Source: Xanthoparmelia taractica (taxonomy: Eukaryota; Ascomycota; Lecanoromycetes; Lecanorales; Parmeliaceae). Taken from it: DNA of 64,000 bases. This document shows positions 9,734 through 21,800 of the stretch, one piece after another (position 1 is the stretch's first letter; every line of letters begins with the position of its first letter). Both the position numbers and the translations under genes were made by a program. The notes under the pieces were generated by a model. It worked only from the letters and a program-made list of their open reading frames with translations. It had not been told where the DNA came from and searched no databases. Location of the stretch: NCBI GenBank assembly GCA_033085395.1, contig JANQBS010000154.1:31639-95638 (forward strand). Direction: 5' to 3'.

Positions 9734-12433
9734 ATGACCTTTCCTGGCAGATACCAGCGGGATCCTCCTCCTACGAGCACTATTCCTGTCAAAGATTTGG
9801 CGACTTCCTTACCTCTGGACCCAGAGAAGAGCCACGTCCCAGGCAACGAGGTTGTATGCACCACTCAATCGTTCGACCACCATGTGCTTCCCGATACTGA
9901 AAGGAAAGTTGTTCGTAAAATGGACTTCAGAATAGTTCCGTTGGTCACGGCGTTATATATTCTAGCTTTCCTCGATCGATCCAACATAGGCAAGTACGTA
10001 TTTACCGAGCTCAGATCCCCTCTATTCCCTCTCTTAGACCACACCTTGAGCCTTGAGACTTGTCTGGGGCTCCCTTCTATCCAAAACTGTCCCAAAACTC
10101 GATACACGGGCTCAAATGGGCAACACTGACTGCGAGACTATTATTTAGTGCTCGGATCGCAGGCATGACCCAGGACCTAAACCTCGTTGGCAGTGATTAT
10201 CAATGGCTTCTGACCATCTTTTATATCACCTACATCATTTTTGAGTTCCAAGCTCTCATGTGGAAGGTTGTACCGCCACAGTACGTACCTCCTGAGGACG
10301 AGTCATCTGCCGGATCCCACCCTACGTTTTGAGACTTGTCTCGAGAGTAGCGGCTCTTGCAGACATGCTTCAAGACTCGAAGATCTCCCTTGATATGGGG
10401 ATGCTGACCACAAGGTTCCCAACAGCATTTGGCTAGCTTTTACCGTGTATGTGTCCTCAAATCAATTCCATCTTGATTGAAACCACCGTTCGAATAGCAA
10501 CGTACATTATAGGAGACACACACTCCCTCGGCCCTATAACCATGTCTCAGAATTGGACCGTCTTTATCCATCAACAGAAGCTGACTACAGAATCCGCACT
10601 AGCTTTGGATGGGGTGTAATTGCTACAGCTCAGTCTGCCACGAACTCATGGAGCGGAATGATGGCATGCCGGTTTTTCCTGGGAATCAGTGAAGCAGGGT
10701 TTGGTCCAGGAATACCGTACCTTCTGTCATTCTTCTATCTGAGACACGAGGTAAAGAACTTCTCCAAGCCCTCATCTGCTTACCGGGCCCTGGTCTCAAT
10801 AGTAAGAGATGTCTTGAAAGTAGATTGATTCTCATCACCGTCTCACTGTTAAACCTTGATCTTAAATTGATATTTATCTTTACTGACCGGCGAACTTGCA
10901 GGTCGGTCTTCGAATTGCCATCTTTCTGTCTGCCGCTCCCCTAGCAACAAGTTTTTCTGGAGCATTAGCCTATGGGTAAAGCGCTCTATCGATATTATCT
11001 GCTTCTATGTGCTCATTGCCATCAAAGGATTACTTCGGGTTATCCTAATCTTGCAAAATGGCGTTTGCTTTTTCTTGTGGAAGGTCTCCCCACAATCTGC
11101 ATGGCGCCAGTTGCATATTTCTTTCTCCCTGATGCGCCAGACAAGGCGCGCTTTTTAACACAAGAAGAGAAGGTGGATTCAAACTACTTGCGTGGCATTA
11201 CTACTAAAGCTGACACTGTAAAGCTCATTGCGAAAGCTCGAGGCGTTCGGCAGGTTGGCAGTGTGGAGAGAGTGGGCGGTATAGTCTGGAAAGAAGTCGG
11301 GCTTGCTCTCGTGGATCTGAAATGCTGGTTCACAGCTGTAAGTGAAGTCTTCGAGTTCTTCGGGTTCCGAGAAGCAATGGCTTGACCACTATTGTTTACT
11401 CTCTGTTAAAAAACTGAAATTGTTGCAGTTCATGTACTTCAGCTGCAACGTGGGCTTCTCATCGCTTCCCGGTGAGCGTTTGGATAGTGTCAGCTTCTTA
11501 CTATAGAGAGATAACTGACGGGATTAGTCTTTTTGCCAACGATATGAACGATATGGGGTTCAATGCAATTGACTCACAGGGCCTGACTGCACCTCCATTC
11601 TTCGTTTCATTTCTCGTGACTATCTTCTCAACATGGGCTGCGGACAAGACCCAGCAAAGAGGCTACACAATCATAATCCTTACCACGGTTGGCGGGATCG
11701 GTTACATCCTTTTGGCCACTGCGAGTTCCGTGGGTGTGAGATACTTCGGGACATTTCTAGCAGCGTCTGGAATATTTCCAAGTGGGTGGTTTGATCCGCC
11801 CCTGGGGAAACGATAACCCTCTAACACTGTCGGCTTCAGGTATAGCAAACATACTACCCTGGGTAACAAGTATGTCTTGAACCTGTACGATTCAAGAGAC
11901 CACTGGCTAACAAGTGTAGACAACCAAGGTAGTGACACGAGACGGTAAGTCCGCCGTTGGGGCGATTTCCTAACTGAGAACCCAATTTAGGTTATAGAGC
12001 GCGATCGTTGTGGACTCTACTTACATATCCTACTCTTCGATCCTATTCCGAAACGAGAAATCATTGCTGAGTCCTGGACTTTTAGGGGTACTGGAATTGT
12101 GCTTCTGAACCTTATTGGCCAGTGTGGTGTAAGTTGTTAGTCCCTCCCAGGTCAATCTTTGCTGAAGCTCAAAAGCCTCTTCTGGGGACAAATTCTTTTC
12201 CCAAGACCCAAGGTCCAAGGTACATCAAGGGCATGGCTATCAGTGCAGCTTTTACGTTTTTCACTGGGTTTTTAGCCTTCGGATTGAGATGCCTATAAGT
12301 CTGGGAAAACCAAAAGCTGGACAAGATGCATAGCTCCCGGACCAATGGAGTGGTCAACCACCCAGGCGGAGAAGGACAAGAGAGTGAGGTGGGTGAAGAG
12401 AATTACGGGCCGGCATTCAGGTATATATTGTGA
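9734..12433 (+). pseudogene. Disabled MFS transporter (allantoate-permease-like anion:cation symporter type)
   Basis: A multi-exon transporter can be traced end to end: DFRIVPLVTALYILAFLDRS, AGMTQDLNLVGSDYQWLL, GWGVIATAQSATNSWSGMM, CRFFLGISEAGFGPGIPYLL, LAKWRLLFLVEGLPT, MYFSCNVGFSSLPVFLPTI, and C-terminal EENYGPAFRYIL. Supported exons are 9734-9993, 10149-10280, 10426-10446 (21 nt), 10603-10750, 10902-10975, 11028-11337, 11429-11471 and 11528 onward, then short 3' exons to the TGA at 12431-12433. Two lesions break it. After FLPTI the reading frame is one base short at 11545-11546, giving an immediate TGA where NDMGFNAIDSQG should follow. A TAA at 12296-12298 interrupts the last transmembrane/C-tail junction just before VWENQKLDKM. 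Several introns (about 145-156 nt) are longer than elsewhere. The substrate is unknown; the family carries organic anions such as allantoate or nicotinate. An assembly error could mimic one lesion but hardly both. Confidence 0.8.
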
Positions 12434-13003
12434 AACGTTCGTCCCAACGCGTCATGTATCGTTTGATATCTTAAGCAATCTGGGACCAGGTCTCCTTGCC
12501 ATTTTAGAACGTATCCGAGATTTCCAAATCATTTGGTGCAAACATCATCCTTTCTCACTTAGTTCATCTAAACGAAAGCGGTCAGAGGCGGGCAAGCAAA
12601 GGGTTGTGAGCATGTTTTGAGACAATGAGGCCAGCACGTCTCCAGTGAGACAGAACCGACGAGACATCATACTGTTACGTTTCGCAATACGCAGATCATG
12701 TGCGAGTGCACAGGTTTGAGTATGCAACGACCTTGGACAAACTATCATGTCCAATTATCTTACTTCAATTGGTTCTATGGTTAAGATTGTTGACGGAAGG
12801 CAGCCACGTCTATTGGCATGTAAGTATCAATGACAAAGACATGTAAAGATATCTCAGGATCAATCAGATTGACGCGTTAAAGGTTGGAAAGGTTCAAGAT
12901 GATGTGGGAGGCCTGGTCCTTCGTGTCTGTAGACTGATTGCATTTTATTGGGTCAAGGCCCAATGGAAAGAAATTGGAAACGTTTGCAAAGTCGGCGTAT
13001 ACA
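12434..13003. other. Spacer between MFS pseudogene and MITE
   Basis: The base composition is normal, with no supported gene. It ends at the TA target site of the inserted element. Confidence 0.5.
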
Positions 13004-13005
13004 TA

Positions 13006-13110
13006 CTCTTGTTTGCAAAACCCTGTGCGGGAGCTCGGCCTTGGCGGATCACCCCGCCATTTTTTGCCTGGACGACCACTCAAGAAGAGCAGGAGGTAAA
13101 TCGCGATATG
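13006..13110 (+). repeat. Left terminal inverted repeat of the MITE
   Basis: It pairs with 16643-16747 in reverse complement. Composition is GC-normal, with the shared core GCGGGAGCTCGGCCTTGGCG. The adjacent TA is at 13004-13005. Confidence 0.85.
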
Positions 13111-13120
13111 TGAGTGTCAT

Positions 13121-13129
13121 AATAGCTAT
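13121..13129. repeat. Putative 9-bp target-site duplication, left copy
   Basis: AATAGCTAT, repeated at 16574-16582. It lies where normal composition gives way to AT-saturated sequence. A chance match is possible. Confidence 0.5.
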
Positions 13130-16100
13130 TCCAGCTTTCTAATTAGATTAGAATTAAAGCTATTTAATTAACGATATAGCATAAGCATATAGAGAGATCC
13201 TCTTATCACATTTATAGACTATATTATCGTAATTATAGATCCCCGTAAGTATCTTAGTTCGAAGAAGTCTTTAGCGAGAAAGAGACGTGCAAATATTATA
13301 TTAAACGATCTTAATAAGACTTCTTCGTCGTCTTAAGCTTCGATTCTAAAATTATATATATTTATTATATTTGTCTTAAAGATATCTAGTCTAAGATTTA
13401 TTATAACGTCTTATAAGATAATAATATTATTATTAAGATTTAATAGATCGAAGTCGTTTAAGTTATAGCGCTTTAAGTTAATTAATTAACACTCTTTTTA
13501 AGCTAATAAAGTCGAGTTAATCGCTATTAAATTAATTATTTAAATCTTTAAATAATATATCTCTATCGAAGTTTTTAGTTAATAAACGATATTTTATTAA
13601 TTTAGAGACGATTTTTAATTAAATATTTAATAGCGAGAGTCTATCGCTAATAAAGCGATTAAAAATTTATACTTTTAGCGATCTTTATAGTTTAATTTTA
13701 TTATTAGATTATAAGTATTAAAAGAAATCTCGTTTAATATCTAAATAGACTTTAAAAATAATTTATAAATAATATTTAATAATAAGAAGAATAGAGAGAA
13801 GAGAAGATATAAGTAAAAGATTTCTAAGATTTTTAATAATTAGCGATCTTATTAATAATAGAAGAATAAGAAAATAATTAAATCGAAGACGAAAACGAAG
13901 TTATCTAATTCTCTTAAAGATATTATTAATATCGAATCGCTTAATAATAAAAAGATAAAACTTATATTATAAAAACTTAATATAAAGTTATTTTAAGAGA
14001 GTGAAAAAATTATATTTAATATCGAGATTAAGAGATATACGCTTAATAATAATAATTCTTTTTTATTTTATTCGCTATTAAGAGTTTAAATTATATTATA
14101 TCTCTTAATTATATCGTATATTATCGAATCTTACTTATTATAACTCTATTCTATAGCTTACTTGCTATAATTAAATAGAAATATTTTAATATCTTAAAGA
14201 CTAAGCTTAACGAATATAAATAGATCTTAAATATAATTCTTACGAAACTATTAAATTAAAAGTATAAAAAAGAGCTTTAACTTAATTTAATATATCGTTA
14301 TACTTATAATAAATCTAATATTATCGAAAAAGAGTTTATTATTATTAAAATAATATTTATAATAATTATCTATAGCGATAAAACTTAGAATAATAGATTT
14401 ATAAGTCTTATTAAGATTTTAATAAACTTAAATTTCATTAAATAATTATTTAACGTCTAGATTACGAAAAATAAAATTAATTCTATTATCGCTATTAGAC
14501 GCGATATTTAAGCTCGCTAAAAGTATTCTAAGAATAATTACAATAATTAGAATTATTTTAAATTAGTCTACTACGTTAAAAACGTTTAAGACTTACGAAG
14601 ATATTATCTTATTATATCTTAGAATCTAGTAAATTAATTAGTAGCTATATTAAAAAATCGAATCGATAGACTTACTATCGAGTATTTATATATAAATTTA
14701 ATTATTATCTAGAATTATAAGCTAAAGAATAAATAGAAGAATAAATTACGAAAGAAGAAGAATAAGAGAAAGAATAAAGATATTTAGCGAACACGCGATC
14801 ACGTTTTAGCTTTTATAGCTACTTCTATTACTACGATTATTTAGCTTTCTATATCGTTAACGAATTCTATTAATATTCTTATAGAGTTTCGATTCTCGCG
14901 CTTTAAAGCTAAGCTCGTTTCACGTGATTACTATAATTATTAGCGCTTAATTAATCGTGTTTATAATCGTAAAATAATCTTAGCTTTAAAGTAAAGAGAT
15001 AACAGTTTAATATATATTAATCTAAAGAACTTTATTAAGAATATAAAGATAAAGATTATATTATATAATCGAAGAACTTTAGAGAATATAAAGAAGAAGC
15101 TATTAAATAAATATTATAAGTCTTATTATATTTAGAAGTAGAAAAATAATAGTTTCGAGTATAAATAAGAGAAGTTAAAGATTAAATTTAATATTAGACG
15201 CGAGTTAGCTAATAATATAGAGATATTTAAGCGAAGAAAGAAGTTAGCTCACGTCTTAATATATATTTATTCTTTTATAATCTTTATATCTCGATTATTA
15301 AGATTTATTCTAGATTTTATTAAGAATAAGAATTATAATTATTAATAATAAGAGAAGAAAACGTTTAAGAGTGAATTAAATTTAGATAAAACTATATATA
15401 AAGACGATAAAGACTTTATATAGCTATTTTATAGCGAAACTCTTATAAAGTAATAAAGTTATTCTTTTAAGATCTTAATAGCGTTTATCTTATCTTAGTT
15501 TTTTAAATATATTTTACTTCTTTTAAAGAGATTACTCGTATTATATCTTCTCTTTTACGCGTAAATAGCGAGATTTATAAAATTATTATATCTTTCTTTA
15601 TTAAAGTATAATATAATTAAATCTTAATATCTTTTAATTTACGTCTTTAGAATTAAAAATAAAATCTTAATAGAATTTACATTAGATAAATATAAAGATA
15701 AATACTTTAGTAAAACTTCTATATCGTGATATATATAAATAAGCTTAATATTATAATAAATTAACGTATTATCGTATATAATAACTAAAAGAGATTTACT
15801 TCTATTAAAGCTATCGTAGTATAAAAGAATATAATCTCGTATAAAATTAATAAAGATTTCTTAAATAATCGAATTCTATAGAATAATTTATAATAAATAA
15901 TCTTATATAATAAATATAGATAATAGACTATATCTCTTTAATCGCTTAAATTCTTTATTAATTTACGATCTTATATTTAAAAAAGCTTATTTATACTTTC
16001 TATCGTCTATAGACGTTAATATCTAATTAATAAAGTTAATAAACTATTTATTAATTCGCTTATAAGTCGTCGACTTATTTAAAAAGATTAGTTAATTAAA

Positions 16101-16573
16101 TCGCTAATTAATTAGCGTAATAAATTAGCTTTCTCGTAGAAATACGTTACGCTAATTAATAATTCTTCTTATTTATTTACGAGATTAATTAAGACGATAT
16201 AAAGTTCTTTAAATAATATTCTTATCGATGATAAGATCGAATTCGTTAAATAGTTAATAAATTAACTCGTCTAAATATAATATAAATCGCTATTCGAGAT
16301 ATGCGAGTAATTTTAACTTAATATATTAATTTATAACTCTAGAACGTTTATCTAAGCTATTATTTAAAATAAAAATAATATTATATTAAATTTAAAGAGT
16401 TCTTAGCTTTTATAAAGCATAGATATATATAGCGTATAGATCAACTAGAATAACGTTATTGCTATAACTCTATTCGAACTTATTCTAAATAAGGGCTCAA
16501 ATAGACGCTAAGATAGATAACGATATAATAGCGATAGCGAGATAGACGACGTGGATAACTTAGAAGGCTACGA
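13130..16573. mobile_element. RIP-saturated inner transposon remnant
   Basis: About 3.4 kb consists almost wholly of A and T, with scattered CG dinucleotides. CA and TG are nearly absent for long stretches, while TA is very frequent and CG survives (for example around 13420-13700). This is the pattern left by RIP acting on CpA. RIP hits long duplicated DNA, so the block was most likely a multi-copy transposon. Stops occur in all frames and no domain can be read. A slightly less degraded patch lies at 14790-14950. A 9-bp duplication would suit a Mutator-like element, but that is only a guess. Confidence 0.75.
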
Positions 16574-16582
16574 AATAGCTAT
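16574..16582. repeat. Putative 9-bp target-site duplication, right copy
   Basis: AATAGCTAT, matching 13121-13129. Normal composition resumes directly after it. Confidence 0.5.
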
Positions 16583-16642
16583 ATCAACTCTGGGTGGCAA
16601 ATGAACTATACACGGCCTCAAATTTGAACGATTCTACACCTA

Positions 16643-16747
16643 CATATTGCGATTTACCTCCTGCTCTTCTTGGGTGGTCGTCCAGGCAAATAATGGCGGG
16701 GTGGTCCGCCAAGGCCGAGCTCCCGCACAGGGTTTTGCAAACAAGAG
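16643..16747 (-). repeat. Right terminal inverted repeat of the MITE
   Basis: Reverse complement of 13006-13110 with about four mismatches. It is followed by TA at 16748-16749 and then unrelated flanking sequence. Confidence 0.85.
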
Positions 16748-16749
16748 TA

Positions 16750-17087
16750 CCGAAAGACGGTAGTCGAGCAGCATGGTAATTAGTTCCTAGACACCGGTCA
16801 TAGAGAATACGATGCTTTCCATTGCACCAGTTCGATGCAGTCTGTACGTTGTCTGCTGCTCAGCATTGTAGAACTAACCATGAGGTTCAGAAAAGCGAAG
16901 TGAACTGCTCCAAAAGGCCTTGATTTGCCTCTGCTTCAGGTTTTGCAAGGGTTTCTGCTGTTTGGTACCCGCTGCATCCTCCCCTCTCGAGAGAATTGTG
17001 AAGAGAGTGTCGACTCTCTGAGTAGGTGCTTCCCTTTATGCAAGCACAGACATCTACCCACAGACATCTACCGGCAATATACCAATC
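16750..17087. other. RTG2 upstream region
   Basis: Spacer between the MITE and the RTG2 start. The direct repeat CATCTACC occurs at 17051 and again at 17064, just upstream of the ATG. No other feature was seen. Confidence 0.5.
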
Positions 17088-18704
17088 ATGGCCTCCACTG
17101 CCGCGAGCCAGTACTATCAAGCACTAGTCGATATCGGCAGCAATGGTATTCGATTCTCCATATCCGATTTGTCTCCTCCAACCGCCAGAGTAATGCCAAC
17201 CGTCTATCAGAAACGCTACGGCATTTCTCTGTACGACGCTCAGAATGCAACGGGTACCAAGGCTCCCATACCTTCTAGCGTTATTGAAGAAGTCCTGGCA
17301 GTCCTTGTACAATTCAAGAGGACATGTCAGGATTTTGAGGTGCAAGCCAACAATATTAGGCTAATCGCTACAGAGGCCACGAGAAATGCTATCAATAGAG
17401 AGGATATGCTCGGCCAGATTGAAGAAAGAACGCGCTGGAAAGTAGACTTGCTGACAAAGGAGGAGGAAGGAAGACTGGGGGCTATGGGCATAGCCAGCAG
17501 CATCGGTCACATTGACGGAATCTGCATGGACATGGGCGGAGGCTCTGTCCAAATGACTTGGATAGTCAAGAAGCCTAATGGAAATGTGGATATGAGCCCA
17601 GTCGGATCCGTGAGCTTCCCTTACGGTGCGGCAGCATTAACGTCTACATTGTCAGAGGTGAGCGTACAGGAAGAAGCTTCTTTACAGGATGAGATTGCAT
17701 CCGCGTTTGAAAGAGGTCTGGAGGACATTCAGATCCCTTTAGGTCTAAGGGACGAGGCCATAAGAAAAGGTGGCTACACACTCTACCTAAGCGGCGGAGG
17801 ATTTCGTGGCAGAGGGTATGTTCTCATGTCAAACGAAGACATCCAACCGTATCCCATTCCAGTCATCAATTGCTACAGCGTCAGCGGCTCCCACTTCTTT
17901 TCAAACCTGGAGGAGTCTCGAGCGAGTGCCTCAACTTTCCGAGTCTCGTCCCGTCGTGCTTCGCAAGCTCCTGCGGTCCTGCTGGTCATTAAAGCGCTTA
18001 TACAGGCCAAGATCCCCATCACAAAGGTAGTTTTTACCCAAGGCGGCGTACGGGAAGGCCTACTATATTCCAGTTTGCCCCCTTTCATACGCGCCCAAAG
18101 CCCCTTGATCGCATCGACACTTCCCCACGCACCGATATCAGCGGCTTCCCTTACCAGCATCCTTCGGGATGCCGTACCCGGTTTGGTAGAGACAGAGTTG
18201 CTCACTTCAACCATCAACCTGCTTTACTTCCATGGCTCTATGTCCAAAGATATCCGTGCGGCTGCAGCTCTTCGCAGCACAACTACGGGCGTTCTTGCAG
18301 GTACGCATGGTCTCAGTCATCAAGATCGAGGAACTTTGGCTCTGATTCTGTGCGAGAGATGGGGTGCAGACCTGAGTGAAGCAGATATCCCACTCTACGA
18401 GAGCCTTCAGAGACTGACTGGGCACCTTACCTGGTGGACCAAATACGTCGGTCGAGTAGCAGAAGGGATAGCGAACGTTTTCCCTGCGGGCGTCGTACGA
18501 GACAATGAGCAGGCTATCGCGATTGAGTCGGGGATGTCCTTTGTGTTAGATATCCAGCGTTGTTGGCTGAAATTCACCGTCCTCCGACAGGATCTCCTTG
18601 GCATTGTAAAGGAATGGGCTGAGGATTTGAGAAAACTCGGAAAGAAAAAGCACTGGGGCAAGCAGGGATTGGGCATGAAAGTGGACGTAGAGGTGCGGAC
18701 TTGA
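17088..18704 (+). CDS. RTG2: RTG2-like retrograde regulation protein, Ppx/GppA phosphatase family
   Basis: A 538-residue single-exon protein with the ASKHA/Ppx-GppA fold. The first phosphate loop is DIGSNGIRFSI (residues 15-25). ATEATRNA follows near residue 95, and the second loop DMGGGSVQMTW is near 147. The glycine-rich YLSGGGFRGRGYV near 230 and QGGVREGLLYSSL near 318 are typical of the Rtg2 branch. In yeast, Rtg2 relays mitochondrial state to nuclear gene expression and binds Mks1; the same cytosolic sensor role is inferred here. An exopolyphosphatase-like activity is also possible for the fold. The start is the first ATG of the frame. It is convergent with RPA135, whose stop lies 135 bp away. 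Confidence 0.88.
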   Translation: MASTAASQYYQALVDIGSNGIRFSISDLSPPTARVMPTVYQKRYGISLYDAQNATGTKAPIPSSVIEEVLAVLVQFKRTCQDFEVQANNIRLIATEATRNAINREDMLGQIEERTRWKVDLLTKEEEGRLGAMGIASSIGHIDGICMDMGGGSVQMTWIVKKPNGNVDMSPVGSVSFPYGAAALTSTLSEVSVQEEASLQDEIASAFERGLEDIQIPLGLRDEAIRKGGYTLYLSGGGFRGRGYVLMSNEDIQPYPIPVINCYSVSGSHFFSNLEESRASASTFRVSSRRASQAPAVLLVIKALIQAKIPITKVVFTQGGVREGLLYSSLPPFIRAQSPLIASTLPHAPISAASLTSILRDAVPGLVETELLTSTINLLYFHGSMSKDIRAAAALRSTTTGVLAGTHGLSHQDRGTLALILCERWGADLSEADIPLYESLQRLTGHLTWWTKYVGRVAEGIANVFPAGVVRDNEQAIAIESGMSFVLDIQRCWLKFTVLRQDLLGIVKEWAEDLRKLGKKKHWGKQGLGMKVDVEVRT

Positions 18705-18839
18705 GATCGAGAAACAATGGCTTCCGAAATCAGGTTTTACTCGGAGTGACTGGGATTGATGTTTCCAGTCAAGAGAAGGCCCTGATATCTGTGAAGCTTT
18801 ATAGCTTATCATTCAATATCGTTCATCTCGATCGTATTG

Positions 18840-21800
18840 TCAAGGGCCTACATTGAATCTCATCTTCACACCCATAGCACTCAATTCCACATCCAGGTAC
18901 CTCAAGACCCCCGGTATGGCAACTATTGTCGTATCCTCGCCACCCACCCATTTGCCTCCTGAGCCGTCTTCCCACTCTTCACCCATCCCCACCTTCTGGC
19001 CCTGTCCAAGCAGTTCTTCCACCCTCTTCGCGCACCTTCTGCATCTCACGACCCCGGTTCCTCTTCCCTTGTTTCCCATACCGCCACCCCAAACCGTCGG
19101 CTGTGTGCTCAAGAAGCTTCCACAACCCCTACAGACCCACTCCCGTCTGTAGTCACTACATCCCATGAGCCGATCCTGCAACAAGAATGCGCAACCATGC
19201 GCCAGTAATGCGTCTCTCTCCATCTCTCCGACCCTTATTCCTCCCCCCTTTGCTCTTCCCTTAATAGGCTGGCCCGTTAGCGGCGTTACCGGGCCGGTAG
19301 TCCTGACCTGGAATTTGTCATTCACCATGTGCCGCAAGCGCTGATAAAAGACCACGCCCAAAAAAATGTCCGCAGCAAATTCGCGGCCGGTAATACCAGA
19401 GTACATGGGCTCATTGCCATGATAATTATACCCTGCAAGGCGGAGCTGTTCGCCAAAATATTCACCAGCTGTGTCTTGCTCTGAGAAGCGCCATGGTGAA
19501 GAGTCTTGCGACAAGCCGTGGAGAGCACCGGCTTTGCCCGCCAAAGACTCGATGAACATGCCTATGGTCATGCGGGAGGGGAATGCATGTGGATTGATGA
19601 TAATGTCGGGTATAATGCCTGATTCGCTGAAAGGCATATCAACTGCAGGCCACTTTTGGGAACAGACACCTTTTTGGCCATGACGGGAGGAAAATTTGTC
19701 ACCGATAACGGGCGCGCGCGGTATACGCAGTTTGATGCTTAGAGATTGGCAAGGTTCGGACCCTGTGTCGCTGCCAAGTAGACGGACTTCTTCAATGTAG
19801 GCCGTTTCAGAGTCTTTATATTTGTGGAGGGTGTTGATGCCATCACGGTTGATATAAGACGTTAACGTTGTTTTGGTAGGGTCATATATGACCGTGTGTG
19901 AAGCGCATAGCGGGTCACCTTCGTTAATCTTGGCGCCTATGTGGGGAAGACCGTCTGAGTCAAGTTTGCTCCGGGCGGAGGCTGGGATGTGGCTGTTCGG
20001 GGCAAAACCGAAGAGCCTGGTGATGGCTCTGGCGGATTTGGCGCGGCCTCTATTCCCTCTTTGGTTCTCTTCTAGTCGGATTATCTTGGTTTTGTATATT
20101 GTGCCGTAGCCAAAGCCGCGTTCGTGAGCAGATTTGGACAGTATCATAGCGTCGTCCATGTCATAGCCTGTGTATGAGATGACAGCCACTACAGCGTTCA
20201 TCCCATTCGGATAGTTGTCCAGACCGTATTCGTTGTACAGCGGTGGACGAACGACAGGTGTTTGGCCAGTCTGGAGACGATACGTCTTGTTGTCAGTGCG
20301 GTAGCGAATGGAGGTTCCGGGAGTCCCCATGGCCTGCTTGCCCATTTGGCACTGGTACATGTTGCGGGGTGATTGATTGAAATCCGAGAAAGGTGTTTGA
20401 TTGGCGACAATAGACAGGATGTTGGTAGGGTCAAACTCCACATGACTGGATTCACCAGATTCGATCTCCTTGTCGGTACAAGCTACTGACAGAAAAGGCT
20501 GCTCGAACGGGCCAATATAATCATGCTTGTCCAGTGGAAGATATTTGACAGGCCGGACCATCCTTGACGCTTGAGAGAAGATGTACACACCAGGATACTG
20601 ACCACCAATCGCATTCGGTATGTAACCTATTTCGAGTTCTTTAGGAACGCCATGGCTGCCCTCAACCTTCCAGTACCGAAGAGTATCTCCAATAACATGG
20701 GCTTGCTTTGGTGTGCAGAATCCGAGGATCCGGCCATCAAGCTGGACTACGACTCTGCCTTCCCCAGAAGCATCAGAAACTCCCAGTTGAGCCAGAAGGC
20801 GAGGTATTGCCGAAACATCAAGGTCATATGTGATAATCTTACATTTGTGCGCTAAGTGGTTCAGTAAGCCACAAGGACTTCCATCTGGTGTATGCACTGG
20901 ACACAGGAAACCCCAACTTTCAGGCAATAGCTTGCGTACTGTCGTAGTTTTCAATTGGGCAAAGAAGCTTCCTCTGTGCACCATCCGAAAGTGACTGATA
21001 AATCTATAAAAATTGATCTTTTCTGCGACGACAGTGAAACCTGACGTCTGTTGTAGATCTAGGCCAGTGGGACTGATTAGGTTGCCTGTTGAGAGGAAGT
21101 ACTCAAGAAGGCCTCCAAGATTCTCGTTGGTCCTCTTAAGAATCTTGATAGGAAAATCTTTGAGAAAATTGGGATCTGTGAATTTAGCCTCGTCGTTTTT
21201 CAGTGACCACTCCTTACAAGCGCTTTGTACTGATCTTAACCAATCATCGATCTTCTCTTTGATGATCATGCCATAGAGAAAGCCAGGCAGGAGAATCTCT
21301 TGATTTGATACCGCATCCGGATTATCGACTGCGCATTCACCAGCGACAAGGCTATACAGCTTTCGAATCACGAAAAGCAGCATCTTAAACTTGTTATTGT
21401 TTTGAGATTCGGTAACATCTACGTTACCTAGGTGCACAAGAACAATCTTGCGCAAGAACTCAGATCCAGCATCCAGATCTGATATTTCATCAGGCAAATC
21501 AAGTACTGGCTTGAACTTTTCCCCCAAATATGCTCGTGTCTTCGCCTTTCCATTGAGATTGTAGGCTTTGTAGGTCCGAAGCAGTAGCTCGACTCGTTCC
21601 GTCATGAAAGTCCTATCCGTGCCTTGTGACCCAGCGAAACCGATCAGTCCTTCGAAAATTTCACGATCGTTCGTCTCGACCAAAGCCTTCAGGATCATCA
21701 CCACCGGAACCAGGTACTCATTCTTTCGCCATGAGAAACGAAAGGTGACATTACCATCGTTAAGATAATGGAGCACATTGGTTTGAGATGTTTGATCCGG

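Larger units (their letters stand above)
13004..16749. mobile_element. Nested element: TA-flanked MITE split by a RIP-degraded transposon
   Basis: The outer ends are near-perfect inverted repeats of about 105 bp (13006-13110 and 16643-16747) starting CTCTTGTTTGCAAAACCC and flanked by TA on both sides, as expected for a Tc1/mariner-type element. The copies differ at only about four positions, three of them C/T or G/A. Between the repeats a few dozen bases at each side keep normal composition. The middle, about 13130-16573, is extremely AT-rich. The 9-mer AATAGCTAT occurs at 13121-13129 and again at 16574-16582, at both junctions, as a likely target-site duplication of the inner element. Removing the inner element and one 9-mer leaves about 289 bp, a typical MITE. 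No transposase is readable. Confidence 0.75.
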
